Source of the DNA: Cytobacillus purgationiresistens
GTDB lineage: Bacteria > Bacillota > Bacilli > Bacillales > Cytobacillaceae
Assembly (NCBI RefSeq): GCF_030813235.1
Contig: NZ_JAUSUB010000003.1
Location: 1 to 64,000, forward strand
Length of the DNA: 64,000 nucleotides
Direction: 5' to 3'
Below, piece by piece: positions 16,033 through 24,421 of the stretch. The notes below the pieces were generated by a model. The model was not told the origin of the DNA, made no database searches, and saw only the letters and a list, made by a program, of their open reading frames with translations. Position numbers and translations under genes: made by a program. The number at the start of each line of letters is the position of its first letter. Position 1 is the stretch's first letter.

Positions 16033-16584
16033 TTAAAGCAAATTTGACAGACAATTCACTTAATCACTTTTATTTAATGAGTGTATATGACCACATAATA
16101 ATCTTCGTTTTCCTGCATTGTCTTAGCTGTTAAACCCTCATCACTCATTTTCCGGGGAGTTGCTATGATCGTCCTTCATCCGGGATGTAATAGAAGTGAA
16201 GGCGAAGGATTATAGTCAACTCTGACCCAGGTGGTGAGTATTCATTTCCAGTTTATTATTTTTTCGTTAGATTCTTTGACATATTATATATACTTATATT
16301 GTGGGTTCGATTCCTGCCGTGGGCGTTACAGTTCTGTTGTGTAAAAGGTTTTTCGAGTATCTGTGAGAAAAGTTTTCGACTTTTTATCCAGCTACTTTGA
16401 AAAACCTTTTTTAATTTCTTCTTTTAAACAACTGCCATTATAGATATTTTGCTTTTCAAAAGTTAGTTGTACTCATCTTTCAACTTTAGTTTTACAAAAA
16501 AGGTTTGTTGTGTTGTAAAACAGACATAATGTTTTCAATATTACTTTTTACAATTTCATCTGTAGTGTCAGTGAAACTAATATC
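16033..16584. other. AT-rich stretch with a tRNA fragment and no gene
   Basis: I see no credible CDS here. The region includes the tRNA-Arg 3'-end copy and its terminator (16301-16412), listed separately. It probably represents the edge of the phage-derived element. Confidence 0.5.
16301..16412 (+). repeat. tRNA-Arg 3'-end copy with its terminator (candidate att site)
   Basis: GTGGGTTCGATTCCTGCCG-TGGGCG repeats the T-arm and acceptor 3' half of the tRNA-Arg at 21830-21901 with one mismatch over 25 bases. The similarity continues into the downstream hairpin (AAGGTTTTTCGA ... TGAAAAACCTTTT). The copy is inverted relative to the intact tRNA gene, whereas attL and attR of one prophage should be direct repeats, so a rearrangement or a second element is implied. 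Confidence 0.75.
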
Positions 16585-16830
16585 TTAAATAAAACCATCA
16601 CTTGATATTGTTTTAAACATTAATTCATTCATAATTTCATAATTAATGATCACTTGCTTCAAACCATCTTTTCTACATTTTTTTATCAGTTCGTAATAAT
16701 TTTCTTTATTAGGGGTGTAGGATATAAGATATGGTTTAACGGTATCATTTTCAATTATTTTAAAAACTTTACTGAAACCCATATATTTTACATTTTTATA
16801 GATTTTACCATAAATTTCTTCATTAAGCAC
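16585..16830 (-). CDS. Hypothetical small protein (low confidence)
   Basis: An 81-residue frame starting GTG (MLNEEIYGKIYKNVKYMGFS) is preceded by a weak AGAAG. The composition is protein-like (charged, few Cys or Trp), with YYELIKKCRKDGLKQVIINY in the middle. I do not recognise a family. It lies alone in AT-rich DNA between the phage repressor module and a YhcN-like lipoprotein. It could be a chance ORF. Confidence 0.35.
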   Translation of the reverse strand: MLNEEIYGKIYKNVKYMGFSKVFKIIENDTVKPYLISYTPNKENYYELIKKCRKDGLKQVIINYEIMNELMFKTISSDGFI

Positions 16831-17115
16831 AACATTTTCTTCTATTCAAATACCCTGTAACAAAAACTAAACAGTCCAATTATGAAGCGGTCTTTATTAT
16901 TCTCAAGGTCCTCGGATGCTCTTCTTCCCAATTTATAAACCCTTTCTTCTTTTATGAAAATTGTATTCCACGTAATGTGAACGAGAAAGCAAGAATCTAA
17001 AAAACCGAATAGTTTGCCGACAACAATAGGCTATCCACAGAAAAACAGAAAAATTTTTGAATACTACTGAGGAAAAGAGGCAACATATTAAGGATTAATA
17101 AAAAGGAGGATACTT

Positions 17116-17667
17116 ATGAACATTAAAAGAAAGCTAATAGTGACATTGGCATTAACAACGATAGCCCTTTCAGCGTGTGGATTTAATAATAATGGAGCAA
17201 CAGATTCAGCTAAAGAAAATCGTAATATAAACGAACCAGCAAAAGTGAATCATCGTTCAAATGACAATTTACATTTGAATAATAAACGAGAGGTTCAAAA
17301 TAACCCCACTCGTGTTAAAAACGAAACACCTAATGTGAAAACAGCTGATCATATTGATGCTAAACTTGTTAAAATTAAGGACGTTGACAATGCTCATGTT
17401 TTTGTAACTGATCATCATGCATATGTAGCTGCTAAACTAAATAATGAAGATAACCACCTTTCAAAAGACGTTGAAAGAGAAATTTCGGATAAAGTGAAAG
17501 CAGCTGATCCTGATATTGAGAATGTTTATATCTCGGTTAACCCTGATTTTTATGGTAGAATGCATAATTTCTCTAATGATGTCCAACGTGGTAAACCAGT
17601 GGAAGGCTTCTATGAGCAATTTAAAGATGCAGTACGTAGTGTATTTCCTACTCATTTTAAAGAATAA
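17116..17667 (+). CDS. YhcN/YlaJ-type sporulation lipoprotein
   Basis: The 183-residue protein has a lipoprotein signal (LALTTIALSAC, lipid-attachment Cys21), a low-complexity Asn-rich linker, then a YhcN/YlaJ domain at about residues 75-180: VDNAHVFVTDHHAYVAAKLN, DKVKAADPDIENVYISVNPD. YhcN-like proteins are forespore membrane lipoproteins involved in spore outgrowth (B. subtilis knowledge). An AAAGGAGGA site lies 8 bases before the ATG. It is a host-type gene set among phage remnants, so host DNA resumes here or it was carried in. Confidence 0.88.
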   Translation: MNIKRKLIVTLALTTIALSACGFNNNGATDSAKENRNINEPAKVNHRSNDNLHLNNKREVQNNPTRVKNETPNVKTADHIDAKLVKIKDVDNAHVFVTDHHAYVAAKLNNEDNHLSKDVEREISDKVKAADPDIENVYISVNPDFYGRMHNFSNDVQRGKPVEGFYEQFKDAVRSVFPTHFKE

Positions 17668-17813
17668 TTAGCTCATACTAACTTCTACTGTATTCTTATC
17701 ATTAGGTACAGGATTAATTAAATCTTATTTTGACAAATTATACTGAATGACTTTTGTGTTGTGATTTAGAGAAAGCTGCTAATCAAAAGGAATGACCTAG
17801 AAAAATGAGGCAA

Positions 17814-17877
17814 TAAAAACACCTTTCGTTGAAAAGTGGGTATTGAATACCTACAAATTAATGTGAGGTGTTTTTTC
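17814..17877 (+). terminator. Terminator-like long hairpin
   Basis: AAAAACACCT and AGGTGTTTTTT are perfect arms around a loop of about 45 bases that itself contains GGTATTGAATACC. It is 150 bases after the lipoprotein stop. Confidence 0.5.
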
Positions 17878-17911
17878 TACGGGGACTAAAGTCAGTTAAA
17901 TACAGGTGAGC

Positions 17912-18071
17912 ATGTTGTTATTCAAAGGTAATATAGGTGAAAATTCTCTAGGTAAAGAAACTAAAGAAGGGCAAACTTGGTGGCTATTGGATAATTTTAG
18001 ACAAAGATGTAGAAGAATTAACTTTAATCATTCAACCACCTTTTAAAACTGAAGTTCGCGAAGATATCTGA
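17912..18071 (+). pseudogene. Fragment of a DUF4179/DUF5643-like protein
   Basis: Frame one reads KGNIGENSLGKETKEGQTWW then LLD; after a one-base shift the next frame reads DKDVEELTLIIQPPFKTEV up to a stop at 18069. Joined, the pieces look like the C-terminal domain of membrane-anchored DUF4179/DUF5643 proteins that accompany ECF sigma factors. The N-terminal part is missing. The identification is from pattern memory and moderate at best. Confidence 0.45.
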
Positions 18072-18370
18072 ATTAGAGACATCAATTAAATCAGTTTTAG
18101 CCTTTATCTGCCCCTGTTGAGTCTTAATTTCATCTTGCGTTGCTTTGTTGGTGAATTTATTTCAGGCATATTTAAACCTCCTCATAAACAAAACAAGACC
18201 ATCCTTAACGGAATTAGTCTTAATTCCGTTTTTATCCTTTTGTTTACTACGAAAAGTGTAATGTTTTTGGATGTTTTGTCGAATGTCTGTACATTACTAC
18301 TTATTTTTTTCATAATAATATCTATGAGTTTAAATAGCGTTCCGAAAACTTTTTGAAAAGGATATTTATT

Positions 18371-18547
18371 ATGAATAACAATGAAGTAAATAAACTTAAA
18401 CTAATCGAGAAAATTAATAAGCTTAGAATAGAAATGATAAGTATTTCTAACAATTCAGGAATCAATAGTACTAGCACATTAAATTGCAGTCAGAAGTTAG
18501 ATAAGCTTATTTATACTTATCAAGTTCTGAAACAGACAAAAGCTTAA
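18371..18547 (+). CDS. Spo0E-like aspartyl-phosphate phosphatase
   Basis: The 58-residue protein has the Spo0E family signature: an N-terminal helix LIEKINKLRIEMISI, a loop, then SQKLDKLIYTYQ (the S-Q-x-L-D motif). Such proteins dephosphorylate Spo0A~P and delay sporulation. ATG 18371 is chosen over an upstream Met at 18353 because AAAAGGA lies 8-9 bases before it. A terminator follows at 18583-18607, so it is a single-gene unit. Confidence 0.85.
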   Translation: MNNNEVNKLKLIEKINKLRIEMISISNNSGINSTSTLNCSQKLDKLIYTYQVLKQTKA

Positions 18548-19137
18548 CCTAGTTAATCAAATAGATTGATGATTCTCTTAAAGAAGACCATTAAAGGTCT
18601 TTTTTTATTGAATTAAATATCATTATGTTTTTAACATCTATCTATTATCAAAAAAATAGTCAAATTCTTCATTGATAGAAGCCGTTACTACTACATTCCA
18701 AAACCCTATTATTCAAAAGCGAATAGATGGATTAGAAATTGTACCAATTGATTCCAAAAAATTATGGGGGAAATAAATCTTATTTTTATTGATCTTGGGA
18801 TGATTTTTTTCTCCCATCGATCAATAATTGACTTTTGAGCTTTGTGCATACATTTAATTTTTGGAAATATAATAAAAATGTTGGGCAAGGTACTGATCAC
18901 CGTGGGTACATCCACTTGGATAATGCCTTGCACCAACACCATTCCAACCCCTTTGAAACTATTTACATAAAATTTGGTGATTACATTATTTTTGCCGTGC
19001 TTTGATTAGAGCCTGAAAGGGCTCTTTTCTATTTATTTAGGCAATACATTCATTCTTCTTCTAAATTAGACCCTTGTCCATTTCCAAAATAATACAACCT
19101 TCATACAATGTATTAAATTATGAAGGTGGTGAAATTT
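18548..19137. other. Gene-poor stretch with several hairpins
   Basis: It contains the Spo0E terminator (18583-18607) and a long inverted repeat TTATTGATC/GATCAATAA (18787-18829). A terminator-like stem AGAGCC-tgaaa-GGGCTCTTTT lies at 19008-19029. A short plus-strand frame near 18690-18776 (QKRIDGLEIVPIDSKKLWGK) could be a gene remnant, but I do not recognise it. Confidence 0.5.
18583..18607 (+). terminator. Terminator of the Spo0E-like gene
   Basis: AAGACC-attaaa-GGTCTT followed by a T run, 36 bases after the stop. Confidence 0.8.
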
Positions 19138-19254
19138 ATGTCAGAATATGTTGAAAGAGAAAATGGACATCGCGGTGGTTTTGCGCTTGTTGTTGTTTTA
19201 TTTATTCTGCTTATTATTATTGGTGCATCATTTATGGGCGGCGGAGGATATTAA
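19138..19254 (+). CDS. YjcZ-family small sporulation membrane protein
   Basis: The 38-residue protein has a short polar start (MSEYVERENGHRGG) and one hydrophobic helix (FALVVVLFILLIIIGASF) and ends in GGGGY. This is the YjcZ family pattern of tiny Gly-rich sporulation proteins abundant in Bacillus. GAAGGTGGTG precedes the ATG at good spacing. A terminator follows at 19314-19346. Confidence 0.88.
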   Translation: MSEYVERENGHRGGFALVVVLFILLIIIGASFMGGGGY

Positions 19255-19313
19255 TGCTGTCCCCGGATTAACTTGAATTACACTAGCCTTTAAAACCAGC
19301 TGTTTTTATGTTT

Positions 19314-19346
19314 AGGAAGCACTCTAACCGTCAGGTGCTTCCTTTT
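19314..19346 (+). terminator. Terminator after the YjcZ-like gene
   Basis: AGGAAGCAC-tctaaccgtcag-GTGCTTCCT followed by TTT. Confidence 0.8.
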
Positions 19347-19473
19347 CATGGTTAACATGATAATTCTTTTGGCGAATAAACTAAATATTTGTCAGATTTT
19401 TTTGAAATTTTTATCTCTCATTAATACTAATATTTGTTATAATATTGGTATTAGCTTTGAAGGCGGTGAAACA

Positions 19474-19611
19474 ATGAAAAATAAATTGCTTTACATAGTT
19501 TTAGCTTGCGGTTTTGTATTTGCTGTATCAGTTACTCCTGCTTTCTCTTCTGAAGCATCTGCTGCCTGTGGGAGTTATTTTGGCGATAAAAATCAGATTT
19601 GTGGACCTTAA
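19474..19611 (+). CDS. Tiny secreted peptide with two cysteines
   Basis: The 45-residue protein has a typical signal peptide (MKNKLLYIVLACGFVFAVSV) and a likely cleavage after ASA at residue 30. That leaves the mature peptide ACGSYFGDKNQICGP, whose Cys32 and Cys43 could form a ring. AGGCGGTGAAACA precedes the ATG; an in-frame upstream start at 19348 has no ribosome binding site. No processing or export gene is adjacent. I do not recognise a family. A signalling or antimicrobial peptide is possible but unproven. Confidence 0.65.
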   Translation: MKNKLLYIVLACGFVFAVSVTPAFSSEASAACGSYFGDKNQICGP

Positions 19612-19620
19612 TACTGGATG

Positions 19621-19646
19621 GAGCGCTAAGTTTCTTAGTGCTTTTT
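19621..19646 (+). terminator. Terminator of the secreted peptide gene
   Basis: AGCGCTAAG-ttt-CTTAGTGCT followed by TTTTT, 10 bases after the stop. Confidence 0.85.
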
Positions 19647-19772
19647 TATATTCCAAAATAAACTATTAAACATAATACAAATCCAGTTAATTATCCTCTC
19701 ACTTTTGGAATCTCGGACCCTCCGAGATTCTTACAATCTCTACCCATACGAGATGAGCAAAATCTATACAGA

Positions 19773-20270
19773 CTACAATGGGACATACAAGCCATCACCT
19801 TTTCTATTCGCTTGACTCACGCTGGAGGATCGTCTGCGATTACTACGCTTCGCAACTTTCTCCACAGCCTTGCTTTTTAGCTTATTCAACTTTTCTAATT
19901 CAATAAATCCAAGGCTCTCATCATATCCAAGAACAGTTAGTTTATCTAAGTAGCGATATTCAAATAGTTTTCTTTTAATCTTAAAATCTTTTGTTTCAAC
20001 ACCTTTTACATCAATGACCTATGTGCTACTATCTAAATTATCGACTTCAAAATCTGCCACATATTCAATTTTCCGAAAGGAAACACCGTTCTTTTTAAAA
20101 GCTTCCTGGAGTAAATACCGCGGCTGCAGTTTGAATGATTTGATTTACTTTCCCATCTGCATCCACTTTAATTGTTCGTAATATTTAGCCTCTGCCTTGC
20201 TGTCAAAGGTATATCTGTCCATATGCAGCTTCTTGTTGCCGTATTTGCTTGCTGCTATCAGTCCCCCTCA
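19773..20270 (-). pseudogene. Broken DUF1064 phage protein
   Basis: Read on the minus strand, pieces in different frames give KYGNKKLHMDRYTFDSKAEA then KYYEQLKW; then LQPRYLLQEAFKKNGVSF and RKIEYVADFEVD; then, after an in-frame TAG, VIDVKGVETKDFKIKRKLFE and YRYLDKLTVLGYDESLGF. Together these are the DUF1064 (nuclease-like) phage protein. At least one frameshift and one stop destroy it. It is evidence of an old prophage early region. Confidence 0.75.
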
Positions 20271-20372
20271 TTAAATGCCTGTGGTAATTCACTGTATTTT
20301 TTTGATAATATGCTTCCTCAATCTGTTCAAGAGAGAAGCCGAGTAATCCACCTAAAATCTTATATTTAGAGA

Positions 20373-20762
20373 TTAATTGATAAAAGCGAACTCATTTTTA
20401 TAAAGGGTAAACCTTGACATTAAAGAGAAAACCTTATTAATACGCTTCTCAATTTCTCCTTCTTCATCACCCTCTGTAAACAGGTAGATCATTTCAAAAT
20501 CCTCAAAGAGTATTTCTATACCAAGCTCTAAAATGAAATGAAAACCATCCACATATTCTTCAAGGAGTGGGTTTCCCCATTGTGCACCTGAACCTAATAT
20601 CGTGTCTTGTACGGTATAATTGGTTAGATATTTTCTTGTTCTCGGCTCCTGGTCCACACTCCAGAACTTAAACCTGCGCCATTCATTCGCACATTCCCCT
20701 AACTCAACCTGTAGGGCTAAAATAAGCTTTTCAAATCTATCAGCTAATTCAATCAGATTTCT
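20373..20762 (-). pseudogene. 5'-truncated phage dUTP diphosphatase (all-alpha family)
   Basis: The open frame reads RRNLIELADRFEKLILALQV, then ELGECANEWRRFKFWSVDQE, LLEEYVDGFHFILELGIEI and a helical tail. This is the dimeric all-alpha dUTPase family, with the metal-binding E-x-x-E (ELGECANE) and E-x-x-D (EEYVD) motifs. The N-terminal start is missing: the frame runs without a start codon to a junction at about 20763, beyond which integrase sequence begins in the other direction. The C-terminal part is intact but translation is unlikely. Confidence 0.75.
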
Positions 20763-20765
20763 CCG

Positions 20766-21724
20766 CTGAAATGGAACAGAAAATCAAAAGAGGTTATGAT
20801 CCTGGTAACGCTGATCAAACAATTAGCGAATACCTTGAGTGGTGGTTCGAAACATATAAAAAAGGAACAACTACTTTTGGTACGAAAAAAATATTCGTTT
20901 TCATATTAGTATGATTAAAGAAACGTATAGGTTATTTGGGTTTCAAGGAAATAGCAAGGCCAAATTACCAAAAATTCATCAATGAGCTTTCATCGCACTA
21001 TTCAAGAAGTACAATTCAACGTATGAATGCTATTATAATGAAGCTTTTAAAGAGGCAATGGATTTGGATTTTACATAAGAACCCTGGAGAAATAGTTAGC
21101 AAAAAAGGGAGTAAAGAAGCAAAAGTTCTTAGAAATGGAAGAATACTTGGAGTTAATCCTAAACGCTAAGAATGAATACCCCCAATACCTTTATATCACC
21201 CACCTTTTAGTAGCAACTGGGGCACGTATAGGGGAAGTTTGTGCATTATCAATGAAAGATATTGATTTAGGAAATAAAATGCTCAAAATAGATAAAACCC
21301 TCATAAGAGAGTCCAGTGTATATGTCGTAAAACCCACAACAAAAATAGGAGAAAGTGGAGAAAGAACAATTGCTCTTGATGATTTCACCCATAGAATGCC
21401 TTAAAGAATGGATAATGAAATCGAAGGAAAGGCCAGAATTCTTATTTATCAGCCCTATGTGTCAATTGGTCAAGATGGCAAACTATGCAGATATATTAGA
21501 AACTTTATGTAAAAGACCTGGACTAATGCAGGTTTCCCCTCATATGTTTAGGCATACTCATGAAACCATGCTCTGGGAATCAAATATTTCTAAATATTAA
21601 TTATATCGGGGCCAGATTAGGTGACACTGATAAATCAATTTTATTAAATACCTATGGTCATATGTCTAAGAGATCAGAGCAACTAAATAATGATAAAGTA
21701 AACCAACTCATGAGAAGGTGGTAA
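20766..21724 (+). pseudogene. Degraded tyrosine-recombinase (prophage integrase)
   Basis: Fragments in shifting frames follow integrase order. The N-terminal arm and SAM-like domain give KRGYDPGNADQTISEYLEWW, then NIRFHISMIKETY and NYQKFINELSSHYSRSTIQR. The catalytic core gives HLLVATGARIGEVCALSMKD (first Arg), SPHMFRHTHETML (H-x-x-R) and ARLGDTDKSILLNTYGHM with the Tyr nucleophile. At least four frameshifts or stops interrupt it, and the usual His of LGH is Asp. It ends about 100 bases from the tRNA-Arg 3' end, the expected place for an integrase using that tRNA as attB. Confidence 0.88.
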
Positions 21725-21746
21725 GAGAAAATAGAGTAGAATAAAA

Positions 21747-21813
21747 TAAAGGTTTTTCGAAGTAGTTGGACAAAAGTCGGACACTCTTTCCAAAAACAAT
21801 CGAAAAACCTTTA
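21747..21813 (-). terminator. Hairpin downstream of tRNA-Arg
   Basis: AAAGGTTTTTCGA and TCGAAAAACCTTT arms enclose about 40 bases. The same arrangement occurs in inverted orientation after the tRNA fragment at 16301. Confidence 0.65.
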
Positions 21814-21829
21814 TATATCAACATGTTAG

Positions 21830-21901
21830 CGCCCTCGGCAGGAATCGAACCCACATCTTAAGAACCGGAATCTCACGTGCTATCCGTTGCACCACGAGGG
21901 C
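21830..21901 (-). tRNA. tRNA-Arg (anticodon CCG)
   Basis: The minus strand reads GCCCTCG (acceptor), a D arm (GTGCAACGGATAGCAC), anticodon arm TGAGA-TTCCGGT-TCTTA with anticodon CCG, and T arm GTGGG-TTCGATT-CCTGC, and closes with CGAGGGC plus discriminator G. CCA is not encoded. In B. subtilis a lone tRNA-Arg gene (trnQ) also lies next to clpP, which supports synteny. Its 3' half is the presumed integration site of the neighbouring phage remnants. Confidence 0.95.
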
Positions 21902-22158
21902 ATGGTATGGAATATCTATGATGAACTTTACGGAAGCCATGAAAAAGATGGTTGGTTTTAGAAAAGGGGATTTCCTTCAACTTATGCTTTCTTTTTTTGC
22001 GTTCCTTGTTCAGTGTTACGATTACTTATTATATGTTAAAATACGCTAGTTTGCAAGTATTCTTTGTTTAAAGGAAGCGTATAGTGGGTATGATGGAAAC
22101 GGGACAACTAGCGTCAGAATTATGTCGAACGATTCCTTTATTTATGAGAGCCGATTCG

Positions 22159-22188
22159 TTTGACCTTAATTGACCATCCGTGTATTAT
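22159..22188 (+). promoter_or_regulatory. clpP promoter overlapping a CtsR operator
   Basis: TTTGACC-TTA-ATTGACC (22159-22175) is the reverse complement of the CtsR heptad repeat GGTCAAA-NAN-RGTCAAA with one mismatch. The first heptad contains -35 TTGACC, followed after 17 bases by -10 TATTAT (22183-22188). CtsR bound here would block RNA polymerase, giving heat and protein-damage control of clpP. Confidence 0.88.
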
Positions 22189-22268
22189 AAAACTACATAC
22201 ATTTACCAAGGTGAAAAGTGATTTATTTTTTTCACTTGAATTTTTACCTTTAAAGGAGGAATTGGAAA

Positions 22269-22868
22269 ATGAACTTAATCCCTACAGTAATCGAACAAAC
22301 AAACAGAGGGGAACGCGCTTACGATATCTACTCCCGTCTTTTAAAAGACCGTATCATTATGCTTGGGAGTGGGATTGACGACAACGTAGCAAACTCGATT
22401 GTCGCACAACTATTATTCCTTGAAGCTGAAAATCCTGATAAGGATATCACTTTATACATTAACAGCCCTGGCGGCAGCATCACAGCTGGTATGGCGATTT
22501 ATGACACAATGCAATACATTAAGCCTAATGTTTCAACAATCTGCACTGGAATGGCTGCATCCATGGGTGCATTCCTTCTTGCAGCTGGTGAGAAAGGCAA
22601 ACGCTATTCTCTTCCTAACAGTGAAGTAATGATTCACCAACCGCTTGGTGGTGCTCAAGGTCAAGCAACTGAAATTGAAATTGCTGCAAAACGCATTCTT
22701 TTCCTACGTGATAAGCTTAATACAATTCTTGCAGAGCGCACTGGCCAGCCGCTAGACATCATTTCTAAAGATACTGATCGTGATAATTTCATGACAGCTG
22801 AAAGAGCTTTAGAATACGGATTGATTGATAAAATCATTACAAGTAACGCGGCTATCGAAAAGAAATAA
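22269..22868 (+). CDS. clpP: ATP-dependent Clp protease proteolytic subunit
   Basis: The 199-residue serine peptidase assembles into the tetradecameric barrel that degrades proteins unfolded by ClpX, ClpC or ClpE. The catalytic triad is in place: Ser98 (GMAASMGAF), His123 (MIHQPLGG) and Asp172 (DTDRDN). The ClpX/ClpC-binding N-terminus ([20 protein letters not shown]) is typical of Bacillus. AAAGGAGGA precedes the ATG. It is a single-gene unit with a CtsR-controlled promoter and its own terminator. Length and motifs match B. subtilis ClpP. Confidence 0.99.
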   Translation: MNLIPTVIEQTNRGERAYDIYSRLLKDRIIMLGSGIDDNVANSIVAQLLFLEAENPDKDITLYINSPGGSITAGMAIYDTMQYIKPNVSTICTGMAASMGAFLLAAGEKGKRYSLPNSEVMIHQPLGGAQGQATEIEIAAKRILFLRDKLNTILAERTGQPLDIISKDTDRDNFMTAERALEYGLIDKIITSNAAIEKK

Positions 22869-22878
22869 TTTGATTTAA

Positions 22879-22914
22879 AGAGCAGCAACCAGGATTCCTG
22901 GTTGCTGCTTTTTT
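22879..22914 (+). terminator. Terminator of clpP
   Basis: AGCAGCAACCAGGA-tt-CCTGGTTGCTGCT, followed by TTTTTT. Confidence 0.92.
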
Positions 22915-23104
22915 ATTGGGTCGATGGACTAAAAACTGGGGTAGAGTGACTATTAAATGCATACAAGTGACTAATAATCGCCTAAGTGACTAATAAATGA
23001 AATATGTAACTAAAAAGAGATGGTTTTGACCAAAATCTAATTACCTGTGGTCAAAATGTTGCTTCTTTTTGCTTGAAACTTCTCCAATGTGCCCCAAAAA
23101 CGCT

Positions 23105-23140
23105 GGAATTAAAAATCACCGCACCCTTTTGGATGCGATG
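23105..23140 (-). terminator. Terminator of the yvcI-rapZ-yvcK-whiA-crh operon
   Basis: On the minus strand a 12-base imperfect stem (ATCATCGCATCC ... GGTGCGGTGAT) is followed by TTTTTAATT, directly after the crh stop. Confidence 0.75.
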
Positions 23141-23143
23141 ATG

Positions 23144-23401
23144 TTAATTTTCCTCTTGAATATATAATGCTAGCTTATCGAGTGCTTCGTTTTCATCTTT
23201 GCCTTCTGCAATAAGCTTTACCGTTGATCCGGAGCTTACAGCTAAGCTCATGAGTCCCATAATGCTTTTGGCATTGACTTTTTTTCCGCTTTTTTCGAGA
23301 AAAATATCCGAGGAAAAACGGTTGGCTTCCTGAACGAATAGTGCTGCAGGACGGGCTTGCAAACCAGCTTTTAATTTGACCTCCACTTGTCTTTCTACCA
23401 T
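23144..23401 (-). CDS. crh: HPr-like catabolite repression protein Crh
   Basis: The 85-residue protein is HPr-like but has Gln15 (AGLQARPAA) where HPr has the phosphotransfer His, so it cannot carry phosphate in the PTS. Ser46 (NAKSIMGLM) is present for phosphorylation by HPrK, whose gene is at 40710-41645. Crh(Ser-P) acts as co-repressor for CcpA and also affects methylglyoxal synthase (B. subtilis knowledge). It is the last gene of the yvcI-rapZ-yvcK-whiA-crh operon, as in B. subtilis. Confidence 0.98.
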   Translation of the reverse strand: MVERQVEVKLKAGLQARPAALFVQEANRFSSDIFLEKSGKKVNAKSIMGLMSLAVSSGSTVKLIAEGKDENEALDKLALYIQEEN

Positions 23402-23422
23402 GACTCTACCTCCCTAAACAAA

Positions 23423-24370
23423 TTAAGAATAATTCAGTTCGCCTGATTTTAGCTTTTCTGCAATTTCATCTATTTTACGTAGACGATGATTGATTCCTGA
23501 TTTACTGATGTTTCCTCCAGAAACCATCTCTCCAAGTTCCTTTAATGTCACATCTTGATAAGCGACTCTCAGTTCAGCAATTTCTCTTAGCCTATCCGGA
23601 AGAACCTTAAGACCGACCGTCTGTTCAATATAGCGTATGTTTTCCACTTGACGAAGTGCAGCTCCGATGGTTTTGTTTAAGTTCGCAGTTTCACAATTGA
23701 CAAGCCGGTTGACAGAGTTCCTCATATCTCGGACAATCCGAATATCTTCAAATCTTAATAGTGCACTATGGGCACCAACTATATTTAAAAACTCTGTGAT
23801 TTTTTCAGCTTCTTTAAGATAAGTAATAAACCCTTTTTTCCGTTCAAGCGTTTTGCTGTTCAAGTCAAAGGTATTCATTAGTTCACTGAGCGCTTCATTA
23901 TGTTCACTGTAAAGCGATGCGATTTCCAAATGATAGGATGATGTCTCAGGATTATTAACCGAACCTCCTGCAAGGAATGCTCCACGCAAATAAGCACGCT
24001 TGCAGCACTTCTTATTAATAAGCTCATAAGAGATATTATGCCTAAACACAAATCCTTCGCTTATTATTTTTAGATCATCCAGTATCTTGCTAGCTTGTTC
24101 TGCCAAACGGACAATATACACATTATTTTTCTTTAATCTCATTTTTTTTCTGACCAGAAGCTCTACTTGCACTTCATAATTTCTTTTAATGAGTGTGTAG
24201 ATTCTTCTAGCAATGGCCGCATTTTCGGTTTGAATATCCACTATCAACTTCTTATTGGAAAAAGAGAGGGATCCATTCATCCGGATGAGCGCCGACAATT
24301 CTGCCTTCCCGCAGCAGTCTTTCGTCTCGAGATTCGTTAATTCTTTTTTAGTTTCCGACGCAAAAGACAT
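23423..24370 (-). CDS. whiA: WhiA DNA-binding protein
   Basis: The 315-residue protein has a LAGLIDADG-like N-terminal fold ([20 protein letters not shown], then [20 protein letters not shown]-like core) and a C-terminal helix-turn-helix ([20 protein letters not shown]). The family binds DNA and in Bacillus affects cell division and chromosome segregation. It lies between yvcK and crh, in the universal Firmicute order rapZ-yvcK-whiA. Complete and of normal length. Confidence 0.97.
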   Translation of the reverse strand: MSFASETKKELTNLETKDCCGKAELSALIRMNGSLSFSNKKLIVDIQTENAAIARRIYTLIKRNYEVQVELLVRKKMRLKKNNVYIVRLAEQASKILDDLKIISEGFVFRHNISYELINKKCCKRAYLRGAFLAGGSVNNPETSSYHLEIASLYSEHNEALSELMNTFDLNSKTLERKKGFITYLKEAEKITEFLNIVGAHSALLRFEDIRIVRDMRNSVNRLVNCETANLNKTIGAALRQVENIRYIEQTVGLKVLPDRLREIAELRVAYQDVTLKELGEMVSGGNISKSGINHRLRKIDEIAEKLKSGELNYS

Positions 24371-24421
24371 ACCTTCACCCCCTAAATGCGAATGGTCTCT
24401 AGTGGAACATTTGCTTTTTTC

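Noticed and set aside
18023-18170. Minus-strand remnant (MPEINSPTKQ, then DEIKTQQGQIKAKTDLIDVS)
   Set aside because: It has a GAGGAGG site but needs a frameshift and overlaps a better-supported remnant on the plus strand; it might be a phage fragment but cannot be supported.
18117-18356. 79-codon plus-strand ORF
   Set aside because: No ribosome binding site, Phe/Ile/Ser-rich composition of AT-rich chance translation, and it crosses gene remnants in other frames.
18709-18942. 77-codon minus-strand ORF
   Set aside because: No ribosome binding site or family features, and it runs through a hairpin at 18787-18829.
21921-22049. 42-codon frame MNFTEAMKKMVGFRKGDF upstream of clpP
   Set aside because: No ribosome binding site and it lies in the tRNA-clpP gap with no terminator or family.
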